Shown here: one piece after another, positions 17,889-30,093 of the stretch | How the letters are laid out: every line of letters begins with the position of its first letter | How positions within the stretch are numbered: the first letter of the stretch is position 1 | Source of the DNA: Mansonella perstans | Lineage: Eukaryota > Nematoda > Chromadorea > Rhabditida > Onchocercidae | Length of the DNA stretch: 64,000 nucleotides | Reading direction: 5' to 3' | Assembly (NCBI GenBank): GCA_037074765.1 | Contig: JBAMDO010000192.1 | Span: 47,986 to 111,985 of the forward strand | Position numbers and translations under genes: made by a program | Notes under the pieces: model-generated | Told to the model about the DNA's origin: nothing | Databases searched by the model: none | What the model saw: the letters and a program-made list of their open reading frames with translations, nothing else

Positions 17889-18563
17889 CGTTGTCCGTGC
17901 GGTCCTATTTCCACTCGAATCAGTGCCAGTTATGAATTCTTTGATATTTTGTTATTAGGAAGGTTTATTTTTGAATAAATCAAATAAAATTTAACAAAAA
18001 TTAATGCTTACCGCGTTTATTTAGTTTAAATAGTGAGGTAATTCTAAAATCTATTACCTTTTTACGGTGAAATGTCATTGAAAAACTAAAGGTGATGTTG
18101 AATTCTGATGTTGAATAATTCTCACGCCATTAAGATATAAATATTGCTACCTTTTTTACGACGCATTGCTCATACATTACATTTATTCTCCTTCTGTTAA
18201 TAGAAGACAAACGAATGTATTACATCACTCAAAACATCCCCATGAAAGTATATTGATTTCTAAAAAGTTTCAAATCAGAGCAGGAATGACAGCTTTTTGC
18301 TTGCAGAGAAAACAATCATATTTTCTTTATACAAGTGCCAGTATAAAAGTGAATAAATGAATATTAAGATTAAAAGAACAATTGCTATGCTGAGAATTTT
18401 ATTAGTACAAAGATTCCAACTATAACAATTGCTTTTCAGTTGAATTATGTCATATTTCCCTTATTTAAAATGTAGCTGTCCATAACATTGATCTTAATTA
18501 GCAAGGTTTATGGCTTATCGTCATAGTAGTCAGCTAACATTTGTTATTGTCCAATCAACAGAA
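17889..18563. other. 3' flank of the SGSM3-type gene
   Basis: AT-rich. Minus-strand AATAAA signals appear at 18398-18403 (161 bases past the stop) and 18016-18021. Nothing else was seen. Confidence 0.4.
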
Positions 18564-21500
18564 CTATAAATCCCAGCTGAAGAGATGATGTTTAATCAGC
18601 ATATCTCTCACACCCTCTTTTAGCGGCTGATCCAACGAACTTCGAATCGTAGTTGGTAACATGTTTGAAAAGACCTAAAATTAATGTGATATGAACGAAA
18701 ACACACTTTAATTTTATTTCGTAAATTTAGAACTGAAACTGTTCTCCAATTAGCTTCGTCTGAAATCGAAGAAGCTATGAAATTTAGGCTTGAGTTATAA
18801 TAGAATGGTACAATTTGATTCTAAAAATATTTAGAGAAATGGAATCTGTGATGTGAGGAATGCTTGCGGATTGAAACTGCATTTAAACAATCATGAAATT
18901 TCATTATGCTTCAATGTTAGAAACAAACGAACAAACAACTTAATGCAGCGCAACAACAACAACCAGTCGAATTATTTTAATTTTTCCCAGCTTTTAACAT
19001 GAACCACTTTTCGCTCATCTTTTAGCAAAATTTAATGGGGAAATGAATAGCCTAATTTTCATGATCTTTGACACTTAGATCCTGCTGTTTCGATGTGCAA
19101 TACCTTTTTCTTCAGTGTCTCGTTTAAATTCAAATCCTTTTTCTTTTTCATAATTTCCGCGATTTCATAATCAACACTCAGATTAAGGGAGAATTGTGCC
19201 AGAAGTCGTAGTTCACATTTTATCTGTAAAAAAAAAAAAAAAAAAATCTTTTCATTTTGGCAAATACAAATACTAATCGCATTTTTGTTGAAAGCTCAAA
19301 ATATTCAATATTTCGTATATTCAATATTTCGATTTCATGATTTTCGAAGTTATTTGTTTTAATAAAGCATCTATGAATAATTTCAACTTTCATGGATAGT
19401 ACAACTAGAAAAGTTCGGAAGTTCAAAAAAAAAATTCCAAAGTCAATGATGCTAACCTGCCGCCATATGGGTGATCGTATAAATGACCATGAGTGATAAA
19501 ATTTGATTCTGATGTGCTCCTGTTCTGGACAACTGCAGAGCAAATCAAACCACAAGTGAAGACATTTTTCGCCAACTGCTAGAGCAATTAGAGAACGAAA
19601 TTTTACATCCATTTGGGCCCCAACTGCATTATGTGACTCGTTGATCAACTTTACCGCTCGAAATAAAAGTTCTTCTGGCGTTAATACCTAATAAGTGTAA
19701 ATTGTCAACATGCATCATAGTGTCTTCAAAATATTATTTGATTTAGAGCATTAACTGAGTTGATTTTTTACTGTGTTAATAATGTTAAAGCGATTACACG
19801 GACTTAGATAATAAATTTTTATGACAACAATAATTTCGGTGGTACACTTGCCTTCATTTTTCCAGCGGACGTAAATTCACTTCAATTACGACCTTAATGC
19901 AGCTCTAAGCATGTCTTTGGAAAATTTTTATCGTTTCAAAGCTCAACTTTGAAGTATGAAATTCGCAACAGTAATTTCTTTAAGTTTTTAATGAAAATAA
20001 TTTGAAAAAAAAAGTACAAGAATTTGAGAAAAACGCTAAAATTACCTCTCCATCTTGGTCCAAACTGAATGTTGAACAAAGAGTTAGACGAGAATATACG
20101 GCATTAAAATGTTTTTGCACAAAACTTCGTGAAATGTCTTCTAAAAAGGCAGAATACGATTCGTTTCAAAGAATTCAGAAAGAGGGAAAATTAATTCATT
20201 ACTTTTTTCGATAGTGAAAAAATACCGATGAAAAGCCATGGATGTGAAGCAAAATTAAGTACACCGGACTTTCGCAAACCGTGCTCTAAAATTTGTTTCA
20301 ATGCTGAAGCCAGACGTCTGCGAATTTTATCTGTTATCTCTGGACAAACCGCTTCATCACCGTATATTGTATAGTCACGGCCACGATCATCAACTATCTG
20401 AAACCATCAAATTTCAAGATAGAGAGACAGAATATTGATATATTTATAAAAAAATAAATATCAGGAAATAAAAACCTCAACAAATTTTGCAGGAAACCAT
20501 CCCCTTAGTCCATTCACTTCACCAACCCAGCAATGTTCATCTTTTTCACAAATGACTGTTATTATATCATTCTTCCTGCAAGTGGTAACGAACAGATTCA
20601 GTTACACAAAAATTTTTTTTAATGAGATTGAAACGCGAAATCTATATAAAAAAACCTGAAAAAACTGAAAACTTGAACCTAAATCCTAATTCGTCCTTAT
20701 CTTGCCGTCTGAAATCCAATAATGCCCTTGCACGACGATATTCATTATGTCGCGTCTTTAAAAATTCCACCCTTTCATTTTCCCGATCCTCTGCTGAATA
20801 GTCTGCCTCAAATGAAATTATGTATAAAAGTTTGGTACTCGTCTGAGCAAACCTGTGATATAGCAAAAAAAAGTTGTGAAACAGTAACTTGAAATGAATA
20901 AACCTGTAAGTTCACTACTCGTTTAAACGACTCATCACATTCAGTGAAATATCGACAGATATGCAAAACAGCATCTCGTAAATCGACAATAAGTTCAGTA
21001 AGCCGGATATTTTTCGTCTTCGAATCACTTTCCGTATCCTAAAAATAATTCATAAATAGATGTTAACTTCATGATTAAAATGCAAAATGAATTAGGGCTT
21101 TTAAACGTTCAAATGAACGTATTATGCACTTTCTATCGTTGAAATACCAGGAAGGCTGGAAGACGCAAGGACTTCTAGTACCTCAAGTAGCGAAAGATTA
21201 TATGAAAGTTAAGAACCCTCATCTAAACAGTTTTTCCAGGTCATTAAAATTTAAGAGGGAGTGAGATAAAAAAAAGTTTAGTTTCAATTCCATACATAAA
21301 ATTAGTTTGGAAATTTGGGGCACGAATCAGTTTAATATTTTCTGCTCGTTTCCACATAAGTTCAAAAGTGAAGAAACAATAACAAAGAGAATTAAGCATT
21401 AATAAGTTCGCCATTTAGAACACGTTATTTTTATCAATAAATTTTTGCTGAAAAAGTTTTGAAACAGAAACAAAACATCATATTTGTAAATGAAAATTTC

Positions 21501-24146
21501 GGACTTCGATTTAAGTGAAGCTAGTAGTTTCAAACCATTGAGTTAACTATTACTATTGATTGAAGTTTATCAGAAAACAGACCTGTTCCTTTGATAAAGC
21601 AAATATTTGCTGCACAAAATTTTTTGATTGCGCTAGTCTACGCCTTCGAACATGCTGTTTAGGTAAATTTGTAACAATATTTGTATTGATGATAACTCCT
21701 TGGCCAGCTAATAGAATTGCTTGCTGATGTTTTCGAGCTTTCTCGATAAATTCCGCGGTTATTGAAAATTCAAAAGACGTACAAAGTTCCATCAAATGCC
21801 CTGCAAACGATTTTGCAAAGAGCGGTAGCTATACAATTGGAAAATGAAAATGAGAAATCACCTGGATTGCTCAAAGACGCTGGAATTTGTGATATTATGC
21901 CGAATAATTCTGCTGCAGCGTTTTCGTTGTACTTCATTTCTATCAAATCATGCTCCTTCATTTTTAAAATCGAGATTAACACCTAAGAAATGACGAAATT
22001 TGATGCGTTTTTACAATTATTTCATTATTAGCTTTGCCTGAAGATTGGCTGTTTGACAATTTCAGAGTCAGTTAATAAACAGGTCATATAGCAAGACACT
22101 TCGAGAATTCACATCAAATTAATGTCCATATCACTGATAAGCAAGCGTATAATAGCCAATACTAAACTAAAAGTGAAATAATTCTGGGGATTCAGAATCC
22201 AGATTTCTTTCTTTCTTCGACATTATTTCGCTAAAAGACTGCACACAACCGTTCAATACAAACAAACTGTTCCTAAATCTAACTCTAAAATACAAAGCAT
22301 CGATTAAAAAAATCATACTGGGAATAGTATTTACCCTGAACATTGTCACTCCGCCAAATACGAACAAGTAATCCCAAACACGCAGCAAAACTCGCATGGA
22401 AAGTACTGATGCGAAAGCAGTTAAGAACCAATTAAAAGTAATTAGTGATAACTCGACATCATTGTCTTTTAAAACACGGCCCAATTCAGGAAGATGTATA
22501 TCAATTAGTTGCTGGGAAACTCGTTCATCAGCCTGAAATCTGGTTTCTTGAATATCTGCTTAATGCTGCTTAATTCATGAAGAATTTGTCGGAATTATCT
22601 AATAATCCGATTATTAGTAATGTAGCTCACTTAGGAAAAAGAACTTTAGTAAAAAAGATGATAGGAAGGAAGGACTTCTGTTAAAAAGATGGTAGGAATG
22701 GGAAATGTTAAGACAAATTAGTAAATTAGGTATAAAGATTGAACTGCTGTCAACAAGAAAGAGTTGTAATCATTATATCAAAGCAAAAGGAACATAATTC
22801 ATTTACCTGCAAACCAAGAAATGATCGACTGTAGTAATTGGGTGGAAATACGTCCTCAATTAATGAAGCTATAATCCAAAATACTGTTTCTTCCGGACAA
22901 AACAATAATAACGAAGCTGCGATAATACCCACACCCTGACAGTAACCAATATCCGGATAAATATAAGCAACTGATATCAGAACTCTTCGTAAGCTTTCGA
23001 CACCCTTACTATTGGGATCCCAAAAACATATGTTGTTAGGTAAGATCCTGAAATCTGATATTAAAACGTTTCAAAATATTTACTTCGTAAGGTTCTGTAT
23101 GACTATACTTAATTACTTCAAAAAAAAGGATGAAGTTTGATCAAAATATAATTTTGAAGTTTTCCAGCGAAAGTAGAACTTAACCTTTCCAAAATTTTAT
23201 TCATGACTGAAAATCAACGATCTTTCACCTTGATAAGTCTTTTTCAATCTGCGCACTTAATGATGACTTATCCTTGTCGCACTGCTTGATTACCTCGACA
23301 TAGCTAAAAGCACTTGTCGCTTTTTTTTTGTTGCACCGCAAAATCTTGGCCATAGAAAAGGCCGAAGAGAATGAGTGATTCCAACTTCATGGATAAGATT
23401 CATCAACTTCGCATTATCCAGTTTCTCCACATCCACCTTCGACCATGTCAGTTCTTCTTTCACATCATCATGTCCAAACTCCAGCAGTGCTATCCATCGC
23501 ATTCTCAAAAAAAGTCACCCCATTAACTTCCGTTATTTACTTGTATTTTTGTGCTTTTAGAAATATCCACTCTTTTAATTTATTAACTAACATCCACCTC
23601 CACTTTTTTTTATACTTGAAAGAAATACAGTATGCAACATTTTACAGCGGCGCATGCTTACTGCACGAATTATTTGGAGTTCATAATAACAGATTCTGAT
23701 TTTATACCGATTTTGCGACGTTTCAATTGGTGGTAAATTGTCGCTGTTAACTTTGCAATCAATACGGAACCCAAATTCATCATAACTAAAAGATAAAATA
23801 AAAATAAAAATACGTCATCCTGGTGAAGTCGAATAGCAATCACTCTTTTAGTTAAAAAATTAATTTTTTTAACTTTTATTACAGCTTGAAAATAACAACT
23901 TAATTATAATCAAATTTGATTAGTGGTGTTATCTTGAAACTAATTCCAATTACAAAGAATTGATAATATTACATTTAAGTGATATATTGTTGCTGTTTTG
24001 ATCGCATTAATCCTCTCTGCCAAATCATACTTACAATGAAAAGAATAATTTTCACAATAGAAATGGAAAATTTACATTTCTGAAGTTTCCGCAAACGAAT
24101 CGGGTAACAAGATTGCATTGACTGCTGAAAAAGGTTGCTCAGACAT
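18564..24146 (-). CDS. SGSM3-like TBC/SH3/RUN RabGAP, with an apparent one-base frameshift
   Basis: Fifteen exons, in transcript order: 24146-24076, 23785-23708, 23503-23229, 23047-22807, 22532-22335, 21982-21862, 21800-21583, 21038-20904, 20806-20679, 20575-20476, 20397-20226, 20140-20046, 19687-19457, 19223-19104, 18674-18564. The model needs one extra A in the A9 run of exon 3 (23321-23329) and is then about 764 aa (human SGSM3 has 749). The TBC domain spans about 55-330, with the arginine finger in IEKDLSR (the Arg codon is split across exons 3 and 4) and the glutamine finger in IGYCQG. SH3 follows ([36 protein letters not shown], about 475-525). RUN reaches the C-terminus ([31 protein letters not shown]). 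Family members act on Rab and Rap GTPases in vesicle traffic. The start is unsure: the model uses MSEQPFSAV, but the frame is open upstream to an acceptor at 24418-24419, allowing a longer N-terminus. Confidence 0.93.
23321..23329 (-). other. A9 homopolymer with apparent -1 frameshift in SGSM3-type exon 3
   Basis: Read as given, the frame after GATKKK continues RQVLLAMSR and stops. With one more A it continues [12 protein letters not shown] and on to IEKDLSR, matching the family and the phase of the next exon. Exons 1-3 sum to 424 bases; the phase-2 junction requires 425. Confidence 0.85.
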
Positions 24147-25559
24147 ATTGAATATTGACTGATACACTGGAATATCAGCTTCCTTCTGCCAGTAATTCTC
24201 TCTGGCATGATGTTTGATGCTTTTCTGATCATCGTCATCACTAATTGCCTCCGCATATTTTGCATCTTTGCCTTGAAAAGATATCCTGTTATACATTAGA
24301 TAATTAGTATTATCTAGACCTTGACTATATTTATACCATAATTCGTGCCATATTTTAACAAGTTTCAGATAACTTTCATGTTTCTTCACGTAATTCTCAA
24401 GAACGTCTAAGGTAATGCTAAAATTAGCATGAAAATTCAACTGATTGTTTAAATAGTGGAATTTTTGAGAATTTATAACTTATTCATAACTCCTCAGTTG
24501 GAATTTTAAAACAAAGGCATTAGTGAAAGAAATCATCCCTAGACGAACACAATGCAAATTTCGATTTTAAATCTCATTAATATTTACAGATCATACTTAT
24601 GATTGCATAACTAACCTCTTCTATACCTAGCCATTATTCTGTTGCATTTCTTCCGCAGTAATATAAGTCGCTATCCATTTTAACAAAGAATTAATCATAA
24701 ATGAATGAAATATCACAAATGTTGCACTTCAAATGTCTATTTGCAGTTACGGCAATTATCCTGATTGCTGTGCGTTTTTATTACACACTCTGTTCGAAAT
24801 TACTACTTTATGCTTCAAATGCCAAGTAGCTGTACAGTACACCTGAAAGTTCTGCAAAATGGGAAATTTCTTCTAATAATTTAAAATTTATAATATTTAT
24901 AATATTACTTATGATGAGATCTGTGCTACGGATTGATTAAAGTCGAAGAATTTGGTTGAACAAGCAATAGAAAACAAACAGATGACAACAAAAGTGTGCT
25001 AATTTTAATAAGAGAAAATGATAACTCACATGTTTTCTTGGGTAAATGAAACTTGTGACAAACATGAGCCAGTGAAGAATGACTAGCCAAATTCTGTTAT
25101 ATGAGGCTTGTTGTAGGGTGTGGCTAGGCTCATTCAAAGCCACAACACGTCATCTACATCATGCAGCAAGCTGCTGTAACGAGCTAGGCTGAATACATTA
25201 TGAGATGATGGGATGACGTCGTTCCATCATTAATTACTCTTACTTCTTACTCTCATTAATTACTCTTATAGATATTGCTAAACCACAACTTCCTAATTTC
25301 CCATGCTGAAATGTGAAGCACAGGGAGCGAGAGTTATCGATTGACTGATACCGATATTCCCAAATTGATATTTATGGCTTTCAGTCTGCTAAGACGAGCT
25401 ACTTTGACAACAATAATATTAATAGTACAACCAAACCCATTATTCCTAATAATATTAGAATTAATGATAATAATTAATTAACAATCGTAAATAATAATAA
25501 CATTAAAATATATTAATTTATAACATTAATGTAATAATACATTAATTAATTATTGACAT

Positions 25560-25593
<34 letters not shown>

Positions 25594-26052
25594 ATCGCTC
25601 TTATGAATATGGGCAAAACAATTAGGAATTATCCTACTGTAAACATATACGGTAATTAATATCATTGTCAGTATTACAGATTCATTTAGATCAGCTAAAA
25701 GAAGAAATGAGGGAGCAGTGGATACTGTAGGCTTTTAAGAATCCAATTTTCAGGCATTAACGATGCTCGCATTTGCAAATTGATCGTTCTGATGTGTCTG
25801 CACTGATTTTCAATCTCATGTAAAATTAACTAAATTAGGCATGATGTGAAATGCTGAATGTTTTAAAATGGTGGTAGTTCTGATGGAATAAAAGCACTGA
25901 GACAGGTATTTGCATTTGCTGATTTTATTTGATAGTATGAATTACATGGTCATTTGTTATGATTGGACGATAAGGTAGCCGCTAAGTTTGTGGATAAAAT
26001 TTATTTCATCGATAGCTTCTCAAGGAATGGATAGATTATCTAAACATGAGTG
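24147..26052. other. divergent promoter region of the two TBC genes
   Basis: About 1.9 kb separate the modelled start codons of the SGSM3-type gene (minus) and TBC1D23 (plus). It includes possible extra 5' coding sequence of the SGSM3-type gene (24147-24417), a duplicated cattaattactctta (about 25228-25270), a nearly pure A/T tract and a long poly-T run. No other gene was recognised. Confidence 0.5.
25425..25590. repeat. A/T-only low-complexity tract ending in a long poly-T run
   Basis: From about 25425 to 25560 the sequence is almost entirely A and T, with imperfect AAT/ATT triplets and many short palindromes. A run of about 29 T residues follows at 25562-25590. It lies between two divergent genes. 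Confidence 0.8.
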
Positions 26053-29000
26053 ATGATGTCTTCAGCGTCTTTGGAAACTGTCTTACTGGTAGTAAGCCGT
26101 ATCGGGCTTACAATCAATAAAAAATATATTCCACTGAGTGTCCAAAAAAATTTATCATATTTCAGGTATGCCGTTGTGCACTCTCTCAAGCTGACCTATC
26201 GAAAATTTACGGATTTTCAACTTGCTTCAAAGATATGAACGGAGACGAAACAAAGGCAGTGAAATCATTGGCTACGCCATCTGACATTGAACATTCGGAA
26301 ATTTTGGAATCATATCGTCAGAAGTGGGTGGTACGTTTTTTCGTGTTTTTTATCGAAAGAATGAGTGCAGTGAACAATTCAATTTTTAGTAAATATAAAT
26401 GCGATGAACGTTGAAGATTTGGCAATCGACAATGTGGAGTTCCAATAGATCGAATTGTATTTCATTAGTATTTGATAAGAAGTTTATTGCAGAAAAACCT
26501 CGGCATTCAGAATAAGCCAAGTGTTCCATACCAGAAATTCTCGTATCGGAAGAATGAGCAAATCCATATAGCATGCATGAAAATTCTTGACCGGTGTCCA
26601 TCTGCGTTGGGAAACAGTGACTTGGAAGCAGTGCTAACATTGTTTTGTGAGCGTGAGGAATGCGACTTTGATGAAAGCTATGCTTGTGTTTTAGAAATGT
26701 TGGTGCCATTACGGTGCAGCCTGGTTGAACTCTACAATATATTTTATGCTATAACTACGAAATTTGTGCCGAGGTTCTGGTGTTATCTAATTCAGTTTGC
26801 ATATGTTCCCTGATTTGGATGATAATCTGTTAACAAAATTGATAAGAAGCTTCTTGGTTCTTGCTCAGCATTAACTGAAATTTTTAAAAGAGTTTGATTT
26901 ATTCATTTTTCTTTTTTTTTGAGAGATATATCGAAAGGTGCTGTATGCTATCAGCTGATGCATTTGATTGTGCAGTATCACGATCCTTTGCTCAGCTCAC
27001 ATCTGGAGTCTCATAAAGTTACTTCTTCTGAATATGCTCGTCCATTTTTCGCTGCACTGTTTGCTTCTGAAATTTGCAAGCAGGCATTATATGTAGTGTG
27101 GGACAAATTGTTCGAGAGAGTAAGTTTTCAAATAAATTTTTGGTAGAGGTTACTGCTCATAAATTTTCAATATTTTCTAAGCTAATTAAACCAAGTTAAA
27201 AGTGAACTTAAGTTTGACTATTTTTAGTTCTACAAGTGATTTCAGCAGAATTTAACAAATAATTGTTGAGGGTGATCCGTATTTGTTGTTTACAATGGTT
27301 TTGGTATTCCTAATCAATTGTTCCGATCAACTTATGGCGTTGAATACCAAAAGGTCTTTGCTTTTTTCATAATACTTTTCTCAATTCGATATTATACAGT
27401 TCTCAGTCAAATTGTTGTTCTTGCAGTGAATTGGTTGATGCGATTCGATTTGCTGTGAGGGAGCTTTCCATAAATGATGTGAACGATTTTTTTGAGTTAT
27501 CACTTTTGTTTCTAAGTCAGACTCCATCTTCAATTAAACAGGTGATTTCCTTCGATATTTTAATGCAAAATTCTTTGGCATTATTGAAAATATAGATCTT
27601 TGTTTATGATTTCGTGAGCGCTATAGTTAGTTTTAGGAAGTTTCTAGTTTTCCAATCCACTTTATTTACTAGTTATGCTTAATTTCATTTGTTCCCTTAA
27701 GATTATTTTTAATCAAGGACTTTCAACGCGTTTTATTTGGTTCTCGACATGCAGAAGAAATGCAAGCTGATATTACGAAGTTGCTTGCATTGCCAGTTGA
27801 TCCCCGCGATGTCATCCGAATGGGTTTGGATGAAAATCTTAATGCAGCTGTAAGAAATTTGCTTACAATTTCTTTTGAAATTATTATCTAATTGTATATC
27901 AGATTGTTCTCTGTAAGGTGGGAATAAGTCTTTCAAAAATATATTTCATTGTGGGCATAGTTATCAATTTCTTTTCTCTCCCATATATTTTCATTTTTGT
28001 TTCACCAACTTAGTTTTCAACACAGCTTTCGGAACCGAATTTCTTCATCATTGATGCTCGATCTCATGATCAGTATTCAGCTGGCCATTTAGATGGTTCG
28101 TATAACCTGGATTCTACACTGGTGTGCTTAATTTTTTTTTTCTAAGGCACGATTTCTCTTTCATTTTGTCTGGATGTGGTAGTTTTCTTATATTCTGGAA
28201 CGAAGATAAAATGCCGTGTGATGAGCTGTCAGTTGTTTCTTCAGATGGCAAACACACACTCACTAAATACTCATTAACTTAGCCACACTTAAAGTATGTA
28301 GCTTGGCTCTAAGTGGGTTAATGTGCAGCTTTTTTCAGTTTGTTGAAGCACCACTTCAATATAAAATGGCTTTGTCCAGTTTAGACGCATATCGATGTGC
28401 TTTTCATCCCACTGAACATATTCTTTTCCTTGGTTCTGGACATGAAGATGATCTTTATTTGCATATGGTTATTGCAAGTTTTTTACAACAGGGACGAAAG
28501 CATATTGCTTTGGTAGGCGGAGGCTATAAAGGTGCTTTTTTACTTTATTAATAATCAGTTCATCGTGTATGTTCATTTTGAATCCCCTGAAAAAGAATTA
28601 TTTAGCCCTTCATGAACAGCTTGCACCGAATTTTGAACGTTTGGATGGACATTACGCATCCCTTTGCAAGGAGTGTAATAGACAACCATCACACGCGATC
28701 GAAAAAGAGCCAGACAGCAAGTCATCTGTGAGTGTTTTGGAAAAACTGATTTTCATTAGAAAGCTCACACTAGTTACTTTGGCAGGTCAAATCGTAATTT
28801 TAGGTACTTTTGTGAAGGTGATTGCCGTCTATTTATGTACTGAGGATAAATGAATTTGTCGGGAATTTTGTAAATAAATATATTACTTGACTGAAGAAGA
28901 TAATAAAACTTGCTTCGGAAAACTAAGGTTACCGAGATACTTTTCAGTGGAAACTTGGTGTCGGTGGTATTCTTGGCGCAGTCAAAGCAACGGCGCCTTC

Positions 29001-30093
29001 AATTAGGGATACAGTGCGAAAACTGCCGATAATTGTGACACTTGGTTCAAATATTGTTGAATTTAGTCATGTTGAAACAAGTCAGCGACATGGGAAACGA
29101 TATCGTAATGAAAAATCTCTCTTCACTCTTAGTGATTCCGATTCTGAAACAGAAACTGTGGCTATTACGTGCAATCCAAGGTCCTCTGAACCAAAAGTTA
29201 GCGTTTCTATATTTAAATTCGTTTTCATATTTAAATTCACTTCATTATATATCGAGGTATCTGAACTATGAAGTTTGAACTGGAATAGGACTTTAATGTT
29301 AACTAGATTCATAATAAAGTCAAATACTCGTTGAGATAATTTAACGATTCAATGAAATATATTATAGATTTAAAGATAAACTTCAGAAGTTGGACGATAT
29401 TCTAAAACAAAATGGTATACTGGAATATTTTGAAGGATTGGAAGTATTTACAGAAGGTGCTAGTCACCGTACTGTGGAATGCTATCTAGCGTTAACAGCG
29501 ACACATATTCTCATTTTTCATCAAGAAGGAGAGGTTCATAAGTTTCAAAATCAGGGCTTCAGAGGTTTTCTTCAGCTGGGATTACTCAATTATCAATTCT
29601 GTCTTTTTGATCTTTTTGTGTATTATAGATTGGAGAAGTCGTTTTACGAGCACGTTATGCATATGGATCAGTGTTGCGTGTTTCAAGCAGAAAAAAAATC
29701 CCTGAGCTGCTAACGTTCAAGTTCGGTTATTGTACGGATGAGAATGATTACAAGGCAATTACACTTATTTTGCTCGGGTTGATGTGAGAAATTTAAAAAA
29801 ATCAGTTGTGCAGAAACGATTGTTTTTTGCAAATTCATATGAAATTAAGGGCTAAAAAAATGTTTGTCAATTATGAAATGGTGCTATTTCCTTATCCTGG
29901 AAATATTTCCTGCATTCATTACATTTTTGAATTCTTTTTTATTCTTTATTTGAGTTTTAATCAATTCAAATGTATCAAAATCTCCTTGTTCCAGGTTACC
30001 GCAGTTCATCGTTTCATAATACCTAGAGCTGGTGATTGTGCAAAATCAATCAAAACGAATATAGTCGCGCTCAGACCAAGTATTCTTGATTAA
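26053..30093 (+). CDS. TBC1D23-like protein: TBC, rhodanese-like and C-terminal domains
   Basis: Fourteen exons: 26053-26091, 26166-26330, 26493-26773, 26924-27119, 27271-27353, 27427-27541, 27718-27849, 28026-28121, 28339-28531, 28606-28727, 28948-29196, 29387-29533, 29629-29754, 29995-30093; 680 aa (human TBC1D23 has 699). The N-terminal TBC-like domain (to about 227) shows LVELYNIFYAITTKFVPRD and LMHLIVQYHDPLL. No IxxDxxR arginine finger was seen, in keeping with a family regarded as catalytically inactive. A rhodanese-like domain follows (FFIIDARSHDQYSAGHLDGS, ILFLGSGHEDDLYLHMVIA, about 338-450). The C-terminal domain includes SSRKKIPELLTFKFG and AVHRFIIPRAGD. In animals TBC1D23 helps endosome-derived vesicles dock with Golgi golgins. 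Exon 12 could instead start at 29368 if exon 11 ends earlier. Exon 13 ends at a GC donor. The first two exons are the least conserved, so the start is only fairly sure. Confidence 0.93.
29755..29756 (+). other. GC 5' splice site (GC-AG intron)
   Basis: The last exon (acceptor at 29993-29994) is read in phase 0 as VTAVHRFIIPRAGD. The GT dinucleotides checked near the end of exon 13 give the wrong phase and lead to a stop. AAG|gcaatt at 29752-29760 gives phase 0 and matches the family spacing, so a GC donor is inferred. Confidence 0.75.

Noticed and set aside
24147..24440. Longer N-terminus for the SGSM3-type protein
   Set aside because: The frame is open and protein-like up to an acceptor at 24418-24419, but family similarity begins only near MSEQPFSAV. 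The shorter start was kept and the alternative recorded.
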